This document shows, one piece after another, positions 40,201 through 52,000 of a stretch of DNA of 64,000 nt. The notes below the pieces were generated by a model that was not told the DNA's origin, ran no database searches, and saw only the letters and a program-made list of their open reading frames with translations. How positions within the stretch are numbered: position 1 is the first letter of the stretch; every line of letters begins with the position of its first letter. The translations under genes and the position numbers were made by a program. The stretch lies in assembly GCA_904063045.1 (NCBI GenBank), contig CAJFCJ010000005.1, positions 2,139,167-2,203,166 on the forward strand. Reading direction: 5' to 3'. This DNA comes from Dimorphilus gyrociliatus (Eukaryota > Annelida > Polychaeta > Dinophilidae).

Positions 40201-42664
40201 AATTGTATTATAAAAGTATACGTTAATTTATTCATATTTTACTAATATTAATATTTACATCAGGAAGAGGTAATTTATTTTTTTTTGGTAATCTATATCA
40301 AAAAAATCAACAATTGCATGATTTCGATTGATTGACTGATTGATTATTATATTTATTTATGATTATTAATCAAGCCTATTTTAGTTTAGCCCTTGAACAT
40401 TCTATGATTTTATTAGTTATAAATATTTATATAAATACCAATATATAAATATATATATTTATATATATATATATATATATAATTTTTATAAATAGTATAT
40501 ATAACCTATAAATAAATTATTGAATGTCAAACTTTTGCGAAAGCTTCCTTAACTTTTTATTTTATAATTTATTTATGATTTTAATATATTTAGTTAATAT
40601 ATTCAAATTTATTCATATGAATATTGTTTTAATAGAGACCCTGGAAAGATTCTGAATCTTGGCCAATTGAGGCAAGTGAAATTCATTTCTTAATGGGACA
40701 ATGTTGTATGGAAGATAGGAAATTCTTGAATGCCCAACAATCCTTCGATCTAGCTATTCAAAGTAAACCTAATTACGCCGAAGTCAGTTTCTTACTATAT
40801 AAAATAACTCTAATGCATATACTCTATATACATTAATATATATTATTTCCACTTAAATAGGCCTATTATCAGAGGGGTTTAGCAAAAATTCATAACAAGG
40901 AAAGAGCTATCAATGATTTTAATAAAGCCCTAGCTATATCACCAAATCTCTTTGAGGCCTACTTATGCAGAGCATGTTATTACGGTATGAAGAATAATTA
41001 TAAGAAGGCTATTTTAAATTGTAACGAAGCTTTGAAGATACAACCCAAAAGCGTTAGAGCGTTACTTTATAGGTTTGTTTTACAATTATAATATTACGTT
41101 ATACGTTGCAAAGTGATTAGTTAATAATATAAATAATACATTATCCCTTTTTCTTACGTTTGTTTAATTTTATAGTTTTTTCCTTTTATTTTTTATTACA
41201 GGGGAGCTTTAAAATATCACATCAAAGCCTATAAATTGGCTATTTTCGATTTAACCATAGCAATTAATTACTTACCAACCAGTGCAATAATCTATTTCAA
41301 CAGAGCTTTATGCTACGATGCCAGTGGATACTATCAAGAGGTTCTATTCATATAAACTATCCTTTGCCTTTTACGATTAACTTTCAAGGGATTGAAAAAC
41401 AACCGTTTCCTTTTCACAGGCCCTCAGGGATTATAGTATCGTATTAACTCTGGGTGATAAATTAGAAATGCAAGTTCTAACTAACAGGGCATTAGTTTAC
41501 ATGAAATTGAATGATCATAATAATGCCGTTAATGATTTGTTTCTTGTGGAAAAGATAACACCGTCTGATGTGGCTATCCTATTCACAATTGGCATCTGTT
41601 TGCATAGGTATTATTATTTATTTAAATAATTCTTTATTTTCCTAGATTAATTAGTTAATGCTTGTTTTGTATTTAATCCCATTAAGGCTGAGGAAGTTGG
41701 AGGAGGCCGTTAAGTATTTTACCAGAGTACTATCATATAGGAAGCTAGATTTGAACGCCCTCGTTGCTAGGGGTAACGTTTTTCTGGATTATGGTAACGA
41801 GCTGGGATTACTATATGCAAAGTTCGATAAGAGAATTACATTAACACTTTTTTTTTAATTATCAAGGAATAACAATACGTTTTTATCGATAGACGCGATT
41901 ATGCGAGGGCAATTTCGTTGAAAGCCGACTACATCCCCGCTAGAATTAATTTAGCCTATGCACTTCAAGTTTATGGACACTACCAGAGAGCTTGGCACCA
42001 ATTTACCGCTTGCATAGAAATCGATTCTAAGTGTCAAAGGGCATACGAAGGAAGGTCTATTATTAATTTACAAATGTCCGATTTCTTCGCCGCATTCCAG
42101 GATATTAACGCCGCAATACGCTGCCATCCAACAGCCGAATTGTATAATAATAGAGGAGTAATATTCGAATTGACTAGGGATGGACAGAATGCAATGGCAA
42201 ACTATAAAAAGGCCATAGAAATTGATTCAAGCTACTCTCTATCTTATTATAATGCCGCAAATATTTACATGAGGCAAAAACAATACTCTCAGGCTCTTAC
42301 CTATTTAGACAATGCTCTTAAATGGGATCCATCTTCGGAATCGGCATACCTAAACAGAGCTATTGTAAAGGTATTTTTGAAAGACATGAAATCAGCCTTA
42401 AAAGACATGAATCAAGCTGTACGTTTAGCTCCTCGAGCAGCAATTAATTACTTAAACAGAGCAAACATCAATAGATCTATTGGAAAGTTGATAGAAGCAG
42501 AAAGAGATTATTCAAAAGCCCTACACCTGCAACCCGACGATCCGTTAGTTCATAAGAGAAGAGCAGACACTAGAGCTATGTTGAATAGAAAAGATTCAGC
42601 AATGGAAGACTATAAACGAGCAATTGATCTTGAAACAAAAAATTTGGTTCGGATATCAGTATAA
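34300..42664 (+). CDS. TTC6: Tetratricopeptide repeat protein 6
   Basis: A long multi-exon gene. The N-terminal half (34300-38350) is charged and low-complexity, split into many exons by 50-90 bp introns. A run at 35440-35520 that reads as a transmembrane helix is an intron (donor ACTG|GTTTGT, acceptor CTTGAAG). From 38400 the TPR half begins, joined by E|VMEALTAEVVRLSEKID. At least 15 TPRs follow, for example DYCRRGAILRKLGNIRQAL, AYWHRHFIYLL, SFYQRGLMYEKKGDILLAM, AYLYRGRAHGNMSDWSDAI, and in 41918-42664 SYYNAANIYMRQKQYSQAL. The DYCRRGA ... DAYWHRH start of the array matches vertebrate TTC6. The protein is well over 1,000 residues. TTC6 is little studied but expressed in ciliated cells; the X-box-like site upstream fits. 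The start ATG at 34300 is the first in frame. Confidence 0.85.
40437..40505. repeat. TA microsatellite in TTC6 intron
   Basis: An AT dinucleotide tract (uninterrupted at about 40461-40480) within the unusually long, very AT-rich TTC6 intron at about 40110-40635. Confidence 0.75.
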
Positions 42665-44271
42665 AATAGAGACTAATAAAACTATTTCCAACCAGTTAAT
42701 CTTTTATCTATATATATATAAATCCTCTCTTCTTCTTTATTCTTATTCTTCTTTCTCTTATTTACTATAAATTATTTTTCATAAATATGAAAAATACAAT
42801 AACTTGAAATAAGTAATTGATCATTAAATAGTTAATATCTTTTATACAAAGAATACAAAAGAAAAATAGACATTTCATTATCATTGAAACAAACATGGAA
42901 CTAATTTATGAATATTAATTAATTTTTCGTCCTATTGTCGCATCAACGAATACTCATACAAAACCCTAATGAAATTTATTAAATTATTTAATATATAATA
43001 AAAGAGATTTCTAATGAGAATAATGAATAGAGCGCAATATTTAAAGGCTTTACCCGTGGGGCAGGGACAAAACTGTTATATATTGTTTATATACAAGTCA
43101 TAAGAATTATTTACTTATCTTTTATAAAGCATTAAAAAGGCCTCTCTATACGCTTATTCTTATTATATGAATTGTTCGTTCAATATTCATTGAACTACAT
43201 GAAATTTTATCTTAATGATACTTTCTCTTTCAATTGTAACAACTATTTTTCATACAATCATAAAAAGAATACTATATATTTAATTAGTAAACTAATAGTT
43301 GTAACATACAGCTCTACTTTTTGATATTGATACCAACAGATTATAAAGCTAATCCGCTTCGTCAGTATTTATTAAACATTTCTAATCTTGTTTTCTTTTA
43401 TACATACTGTGTACTATCCTCTCTGTTTTTGGCGGGGGATTTTATGACCAGTTACTGAAATTGATTATAAGTTATGGAAAGTATTGATTTAAGAACATTT
43501 TAAAAATTTCCCATTATGGAATGTGTCAAAATGGTAGCAATACAAATATAGACCACTTTAGGTTCCCCCCCAGATATAAGAAATGATCTTTAGATTCCGA
43601 GTCTAAAGTGATAGCCATTACGCTCTGAGACCCACAGCTGAAGATGCCAAAAGAGATCTTGAATCTAAAACCCAATTAATTGAGTGGCTTAAATATACGT
43701 TATTTAATGTTATGTAATGAGTAAACTTTCCAACTTTTAGAGGTGTTCAGAATGAGATAATTGTGACAACTAAATTGTTCAAGTATTTCGTATTAAAATA
43801 TTTAGACGTTTAATTGGCGAATACATTTAATCCTTAAATAAGAAATAATCACTTTTTAGCCTAAATCTTAAATTATCTTAAATTTTCAAATGCTATCACG
43901 TCAGTTTGATAAATTTGTTTAGCTACATTGTATACCTTTATAGGTTGAGAAATGTTCGTATTTACCCGCCTAAGTTTTTGGAATACGGAACCAGACGAAA
44001 TTAATTTGTGTGTTCCGGTATATATTTTTTTCTTGCAAAAACTATTTCCCAGTCAAACTAATTTATCTTTAACGGTTATAGAAGATTATGCGATATTCAA
44101 GGCTTTACCAGTATGAATTCTTTACAAGGAGAGAGTAAGTAGCCACTAGTTTTCAAATTCCAATTATAACGTGCTTTAATTTTGTACGGTACATTATTTT
44201 CGTTATGAAAAAGCGTGTATTTTATTTTAGACGGCAGAAATCATAGAAGCTGCTGTCCGTGGAAGCAGAAA
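42665..44271. other. Intergenic, two short unexplained open stretches
   Basis: 1.6 kb between TTC6 and the dehydrogenase gene. Mostly AT-rich. Two items stand out. An open stretch at 43607-43717 reads like an exon end (PTAEDAKRDLESKTQLIEW ...) and closes with TAA. An ATG-initiated 54-residue ORF lies at 43952-44116 (MFVFTRLSFWNTEPDEINL ...). Neither has a recognisable family or clear splice partners. A TTTGGCGGGGGA element sits near 43425. An acceptor-like TTTTATTTTAG at 44220-44230 suggests a non-coding first exon for the downstream gene. Confidence 0.4.
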
Positions 44272-45620
44272 ATGCGTATTCTTGTCTTGGGTGGTAATGG
44301 ATTTATTGGTAGTGAAATTGTCAGCTCCTTGTTACATACTAAACACGTTTTTCGAACGGACTGGGACATCACGTTGGCCAATAGGTCCGAATCTTGGGAC
44401 TGGGACAAGAAAGAATTGATTTATTCAAGTGTAAATCATCTCTTTCTCGATAGAGATGAAGACAATACCAAGCTGACCGACAGCTTCAAAAAGTACCTTC
44501 AAAGCAAAGAGCGAATAGACATATGCATCGATGTCAGCGGCACTGAGCCGCATCACTTACGGCAATCGATTTCCCTCTTAAGGTTGAAAACTGATTTATA
44601 CGTCTATATATCTTCGGATTCTGTATATGAAGTTTGTATGAGGAGGAGACACGATGGTTACTCTAAAGAAATTGATGCAATAAGGCCATCGAAACAAAGA
44701 ATAAGAGAGAAATTGAAGGAGAGAGACGCCTACGGAGACGATAAATTAACATGTGAAGAAATGCTAAAAGAACAATTCTCGTCTGGTACAATATAAATTT
44801 TTAATATTGATAGAAATAATCACATTAAGGCTCTTTTACAGATGTTTCTATGCCCTATGTAATTCTACGCCTTTGTGACGTCATCGGGGAAAGGGATGCT
44901 ACTGATCGTTTCTGGTCTCTACAGTTATGGATAGAACTTTCTCACATGAGTGACCTTCCCGTCTACATTCCACATACGCTCGAATATCAGAAACTCTCAT
45001 TAATCGACGTTAAAGACGTCGCCAGTGTGGTCAGTAACATGGTCTTAGATGGACCTAGGCTATCTCGACGATATTGGAATAAAGCATTTAATCTAGCTGC
45101 TAATGACAACATGACTTTTATGGAACTAGTTCAAGAAATGCAAAATTGTATGGGAGCCAGTCAAGCTAAATTATGTGTTGTCGACAAGTACAGATTCGAT
45201 TTACCCGAATTTTATCCTTCTGTAGAAAGAGGACCCATTGATACAACGGAAGCAAAAAAGCTTTTGGCTTTTACAGCAACTCCTTTAGCAACATCCTTGA
45301 ATAGGATTGTTAATTTCTACACAGATGCAAGGAAAAATAACCTATTTCCTCTGCAATTCATGAAGGTCAGGAAGTCTTTGTTTAAAGATCTGAAGGGAAA
45401 TGCCGAGAAGAAAATTCTTAGGAGAGCTTTTAAATGCCTGAGGACTAGAACTAACTTTTCGTCTTGTTGTAATTCAACAGCCGCTGATGATATTCCGACG
45501 GAAAAGAAGAATAGTCTTTCTCCAGAAATTAGCAGGGGTACAAAGAGAAAAAAAGAAGAGGAAACAGTGGCGTCGAATGGTAAAAAACATCATAAATTAA
45601 TCTTAAATGGAACGAATTGA
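44272..45620 (+). CDS. Atypical short-chain dehydrogenase/epimerase (NAD-binding, CSP41-like)
   Basis: Two exons, 44272-44785 and 44842-45620, give 430 residues. The Rossmann dinucleotide motif GGNGFIG is at residues 7-13, right after the start, which is why the ATG at 44272 is preferred over one further upstream. SSDSVYE with a downstream YGDDK lysine gives the SDR Ser/Tyr/Lys-like region, and LRLCDVIGERDATDRFW and LSLIDVKDVASVV are typical of extended SDRs. The pattern resembles the plant and bacterial CSP41/mRNA-binding epimerase-like group; substrate and role in animals are unknown. The last about 80 residues form a basic, cysteine-containing tail (KRKKEEETVASNGKKHHK) that is outside the fold and may target the nucleus. 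Confidence 0.75.
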
Positions 45621-46009
45621 GAGTAGACGTTTTTATTCTGTGTCCTTATTGTTTGTTACTAGATATAAATAAAAGACCGAGTTAACAATCACTTTTTTCC
45701 CTTCAAATATTATCAACGATAGATGTCAGTGCTCTCATAAGTACAAATATTTTTAACCAATCACGGATCAGTAAGTAAAGGTGGCGCCACCTGTGTGTCG
45801 CGCCATTCAGTTAATGCAGACGACACGGTAGACGCTGTGTTTATCGATTTTATAATTTTTTTTACCGACTGAACATCGTAACTCTCGCACCTGATAAACT
45901 CTTACAAGTTTTTTTTTCGGATACCTTAAAGAGAGAAAGAGAAACCAACACAACGTGATTCCCATTGCTATGTAAATTTTTCACCAGTCGTCAAAAAGGA
46001 AAAGCAAAT
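45621..46009. promoter_or_regulatory. Intergenic and 5' UTR of THSD1-like gene
   Basis: 390 bp. AATAAA at about 45669 is the likely poly(A) signal of the dehydrogenase gene. The following GC-richer part (45775-45840, gtggcgccacctgtgtgtcgcgcc) is the probable promoter of the receptor gene and contains the E-box CACCTG and the palindrome GGCGCC. Confidence 0.5.
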
Positions 46010-49000
46010 ATGAAACTAGTGGCTTTGCTGTTAATTTACTCCTTATGTACCATAGTTCAACCAACAGGTTTGTTTTTTAATTAGACGGATTTAGTACGAT
46101 TACGTAAAAAGATTCGCAGTGGTAAATCAATCAGCAGATCAATTTTACAAGGGTAAACCGATTTTCGCTACATACGTCCTGTAATTGAGGAGCGATTAAT
46201 TATAATCGGACTTGAAAAGACGACCACCTTTTCTTGAATAGGACATAATCCCTTCGTTTTGCTATACTATCCGCTGATAACACTCTTTTCCAGGGCTTTT
46301 ATTATTCCGTTAAAAAAAAAGGAATTGTTCGATTGCTTTTAATGGCTAACGTTCGAAAATTGCGGACGTTCTATTGTTCCGTTCCTTGCCGGGGTTTTTT
46401 TTCGAATTTAATGATTGGGTAGCCTTCTGCCGACATTTTTCAACTAGTTAATAAAATATTAAGTCTCATTTGCCAATCGTTAAAAAACGTTCCGAAGCCA
46501 AGAGATTTTTGTACAAGGGTGTCATATACATTCCCTCTTTTTATAGGTCGTTCGTTATTCTTCTCTTTTGTGCTAGAATGTTAACCGGGTCAATACGAGG
46601 AACGATAAATTTGCATATCTATAAAACTAAGCATCAGAAATTGTAGCTCCCTACCATATTATTATTTATTATTGTTAAAAGCCATCATAATAGTGAAAAG
46701 GCAAGTATTGTACAAGGATGTCCACTCACTATATGCAGTATATATAATATATACTGTACAGTATATCTATAGATAGATATGAACGTGTATAGACTACAAT
46801 ATGCAGATTATTGTTGTTATTATTGTCATATTACACTGCCATATATATACGAAAAACTCTAATAATAACAGTTTTGTTCACTTTGTCTTTATAAATCGGC
46901 TGAGGGTTACATATAAATTATCACCAGATAGTGTTTCGTAGGGAACACAATGTAGAAAAAGTCGAATAAATAATGTAAATGCCGCTTTTTGTTAAAATGT
47001 GGCAGATGTAGAAAAAATACCAAGTGGTGGAATTATTAGCTTTAACCTCCACCCGTCTCTCGATCTTTCAATATTAATACACTTGTATTAATATATTAAA
47101 ACTTGAAAGTAATTTTTAGTATTACGTAAGACCGCATGCGTACGAAAAAACTGATTCAAACTTTAAAACTTACTAATTAACCTTGTACGGTGCATTGGGA
47201 AAACTGTAATTAACTTCTCGTGTCACTAAAATTTAAGTTATATAATATAGCAATTAACTAAGTAGACCGCTACGGTTAGACGTCACAGTATCCCAAATTG
47301 AAGCCCAGCGCAGCCAGAGTTTTTTTTCCAAGCTAAGTTATTTTCTAATGCCATATCTCAATCGACCCACTCTGTTTCGCTTCCTATAACAGCTCAAGAA
47401 ACAATTTCCGATTATCCGCAACAGCTGGAAAATCACCAGGGTTAAACTGGTCACGTGGTTGAACAGCGTGTGACGTCATATTTAATTAGTCTCGGTAAAT
47501 TAAGAATTTACGGATGGTCCAACCGTAAATAATTAAAAGGTGTTAATAGGTGGTGATAGGATGACGCTGCCTGTGGCTTAATTTATACTTTGTAAACGTT
47601 TGAAGACGCCGCCAGCTTTTCACCTTCGAAAGCATTTCACAGTGAGATAAACGCCGCCCGTGACACGAGTCTTATCGACCCTACTAGATAGATGAGCGGC
47701 TAATGAGAATGGAAGCGTCTAGACAGCGGAAAATGGGTCAGCTTTGCTGTTTGATTACTACTTCGCTTTCAACTGTAAATGGACGAAAAACTGGAGGGCG
47801 TCTATAACACATTATTGGATTTCCTTTTTTCGGTTGTAAAAGAAAATTAACGAGCCATCCGTAAAAAGGAAAAAAAAGATAGATAGATAAAAAGAGAGCT
47901 ACACAATGGTCTTCGAGCGAAAACTTTTAATGGTTGAATAACCAACGAATCGATTTCATTAATGACTATATTTAAATGTGTAGTTGGTTGAAAATTCAAA
48001 TGCAGGTTATATGTTAGATACGATTGACAAGTGAATGGACCTATTGTAACCAATGAGTCGTTACAAATTCGTGCTTAGAACTTGGTATAGGGGGGCAAAG
48101 GGCCTAGAAAATGGTTAATGAACCAATATTTGCCTCAGTGCTTAACGTCTTTTTCGCGACCAAAATAAGAAGTTAAAAATAAAGCGAGCGAAGAAAGACG
48201 GAAGTTTATGAGAAACGTGTCTTGACACTTGGCAGATCTTCGCTGTACATACATTTCACCACAGATATTAAATTTCCTTTGGTTCTTTATTGAATGTATA
48301 TATCTCGGACATCAATTGGCTTGACAGAGATACAAAAGAAGTGGTATGATTAAACAAACTCGTCATTGAAATCACCGCAGGTCGCATTTTAGAACTTACC
48401 TAAACAGTCATAAGAACGCAAATATGCGGCGAAACAAGGATATACAGCTAGCTTAAGCTCCGTGAATGTTTAGATAGTTTTAGCTTATGTATATTGTTCT
48501 ATTTAACTTTACTGGCTTAAGATAACGGCTGTAAAGGTTCGAATGTTTTCGTCATTTCACAAAAACAACTACCTTATATAGAGACTAGCAGCGTGCAAGG
48601 GTGGTTAGGTACTAGGTGGTAATTAAGTGGCTAATGAAATTACAATTAACTGATTAAAACCGACCTGCTATTTTCTGCTGCTAAAAACGACGTTCCTGAC
48701 AACTGAACAAAGACGTCATAGTGTTCTTTTAGGAATTGCCTATTTCTACTGACGTTCTAGTTTTATTATTACTATTATAAATGGCTGTTTTTTTTGTACA
48801 TTTTCCCTTCCTATCAAAGCGTTTCCTCTCCATTTTTGTCGAGAAAGAAAATATTAATTAGGTAACGCTTTTGTCAAAAACTCTATTGAAATACGGGGGT
48901 CAGTGTATATAACGCTTTGCACCTGCTAAAATAGTCATTTTCACAGGTGAGCTACTTCGTTAAATGCCTACCAGTAATTACTTTGTACAGATCGTTTAAA

Positions 49001-52000
49001 TAAGGAATAAATAATAATGACCGGCTTGGCAACGAATACTCGAGCCGTCCTGCAAACAATGTCGTATATAGGATAGAGTTAGTTAGCACATGAGCTTAGT
49101 ACTATCCGGGGATTTATATGATACTGCAATTATTTGTTCTAATTATAGCTTCTATGCTTATACGCATGGTATACACAAACTAGTAGACGGTGAACTTCCG
49201 ATCGATAAAGACGGTCGTAGATGCTTAATAAGGGCTATTTAAGTCTTGTCCCCTCTCATTTATTTGATCGGTTTTAGGGTGAGGAAGCCTTGGATATACG
49301 GGTGTTGTTCATATATATGATTTGTAAACTAAAATATCCGTTTGCACTCGCCACAGTATCAACTAGTTTTTTTTTCTTTTAATACACTCAACGAAAGGAA
49401 TGTTTATGTTATTTATCACATTTCTTCGACCGTGGTAAGACGAATAGGGAGTAATTTCAATCGCAAATAAAAATTGGAGAAGACTATAGGCCTGAATGGA
49501 AGATTTAATGCCGGCTCTCCTTTCTCTAATGCTTTATTCTATTCATTTTACTGATTCCGTCTTAGTGTTTTGAGTGTTTATTTAACGCTTAGACGCCCGT
49601 GTTAACGAATTAGGGTGCCTTGTTTCCTTTACTCGCACTATCTTATCAATGGGGAGAAATCACCGATTTATTTAATCGAACTGTTGACATAATAAACAAT
49701 AATGACGCCGCCACTGCCGATTGTAAATAACTTTAGAAGACTTTTTATGTGTTCTTTTTTGAATATGCCTTTTTATTTTTAATCAATTCATCTTTATAAC
49801 CGTGCCTTATCTTAACGTCAAATGTTTATTCTTTCATCGTTAATAATATTTAAAAGAAAGAAAATTATCTCTTCCGATTCAACATAGTCTGTGTGTATAG
49901 TAAAACCTTTATCTTCCCATAAATGGATACTTCATTTATTTATAAGAGTCTGGATGTGAGATTGATTACAGTCTGGGCTATTGTTTGCCTATATTTTTTT
50001 CTCGTAATCAATAAATGTTATGTTTTTTTTAGTTGGTTTAATCGTCGTATAGGGGAAAAAAAAGACGGGTGGGAGGGGATAAAGCTTTTTAGATTTTAAT
50101 CACTCTCTCTTTCTTCCGTGTATAAAAACGAATTGCAATATCCGCTATCGTTTAGCGATTACCATATTACAATACACTTGGCCGAATCCTTGACTTTGCT
50201 CCCCTTTCTCGCGTCGACGGTTCTAGTAATTATAAAGCAGCGTCGAACGCCTGCAGTTTGTCAATAGCATGGAATGCGTAGCGTCCCTTTTCTCTAAATG
50301 TCAAACGGAGGAAAAGTAGAGGTCAATCATTGGTCATTCGCAGTGATAAAAATCTTTTAGCACAAGCGAAACAGACGTCGGAAGCAAAATGATTGCGTCC
50401 CTCAACCGTCTAATGGTTGTTTGCTAACGCCTTCCAGATAAATATAATGTTTGTTTAATTCGATCTACCGTGTTATTGTTTTATTATTTTTTTTTAGCGA
50501 AATATGCTGGGAATTCATATGCGAATTTTACCCATACGACCTCTTGCTCCCCTACACAGCCATTCAACCCAGTCTTATCTTTACATCGCCAATTGAAAAC
50601 TATTTTCAATTGAGTATAGATTTCTATTTGCGCGCGTATGGTTGTTATTTCTATTCGCATAGCCGTACCTCTTTTTCCGAAAATATATACTACTTATAAA
50701 GGACTGTCACTAGTATTAATACCGATTTAGATAAGATTTAGATAAACTCCATGTGGCATTTTAAACCCTTGACGATAGAAGGTCAGCGTCTGCAAGCAAT
50801 CTAGACTTGCCCATTTCAACATGACATCTTTATACATTTGTTTTCTAAATATGACTTTTTTTGCAGACAAAATATTTAGTGTCCAAGTTCCATCAACCTA
50901 TAAAGTTCTGACTGGAAGGTTACAAGTTGACCTTTTGGTACCTGTAGTAAATTACAACGTAACTCTACGGATATCTAGGAGGAATACCAAATGGAAGGAC
51001 ATGGTTGTAAGACAACATTTTTCCAAATACTTAATACATTTGGAATGTGGATTTATCGACGTACCTGATTTATACACTTTTTCCCTCATAAATAAACAAC
51101 AAAAAATTCTGGCGTCATCTACAACCAATGCAACTTGGCCAGATGTTAGAATAGAAGCCAAGGAACATTTTACGCTCTTTGAATCTGAATTTACTATTAG
51201 GGTGAAGTCTAACATTGGGAAATATGGATGCACTGGAATAACTTCACATAACTCCTTCACCATTAACTATATACATTATTCTACCAAACAGGATCTAATC
51301 AACAATATTAATGGTAGAATAATTCATAAATTACGGTCGTACAATTTGTACAATTCTCTGAACGCTATATGTAAACTTGGATGCCATGTAATAGACACAA
51401 GCGGATTCTATAGAGTGACAATGACGGCTAACACCTCTAGCATTTTAATAAGTTCATCGAAACCAATTAAAGCTGATTTTCCTGATATAAACTTTCGTCT
51501 GCTACCTTCCGAAGTCTTTCCTTGTAGTGGATTCATTAACCTAGTATATAGTCGTCAGGGATGTAATCAAGCTCACCAATCGGACACTATTAGAATGTTC
51601 AGAATACCCAGAACCAAGTTTGCAGTAATGAGTGATATGAGAAAGACGGCGGAAAAAAGCGTTAGTGGAAAGGATAAAGTATCTTTCGAATGCAACTTAT
51701 TCAACGAAAAGCATGATCTCGGCTATTGCTTTCATTACGTTTCGCAAAGTGAAGTCTTAGGGATAGTTAAAATTGTCAAAGAGATATGTATCCCTTCCGA
51801 TTCGAATTCTGGTAAGTTCCTTCTCAAATCCTAATTAATTTGCACTTGATATACTCGCTCAGCGTCCGGGAGCGCTCGGTCGTCCCTCGTTAACTTGATT
51901 GATGACCGACTAACACGTATTATGTACATAGACTAATAGGTTGTTGCTATTTTTTTTATATTTTAGTTTTGCGAAACTCTTTTACCTGTTCGGACCTTTT

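Noticed and set aside
50451-50699. 82-codon ORF in the long THSD1-like intron
   Set aside because: Aromatic- and Phe-rich composition typical of T-rich DNA, no family resemblance, no splice partners in phase that improve the receptor.
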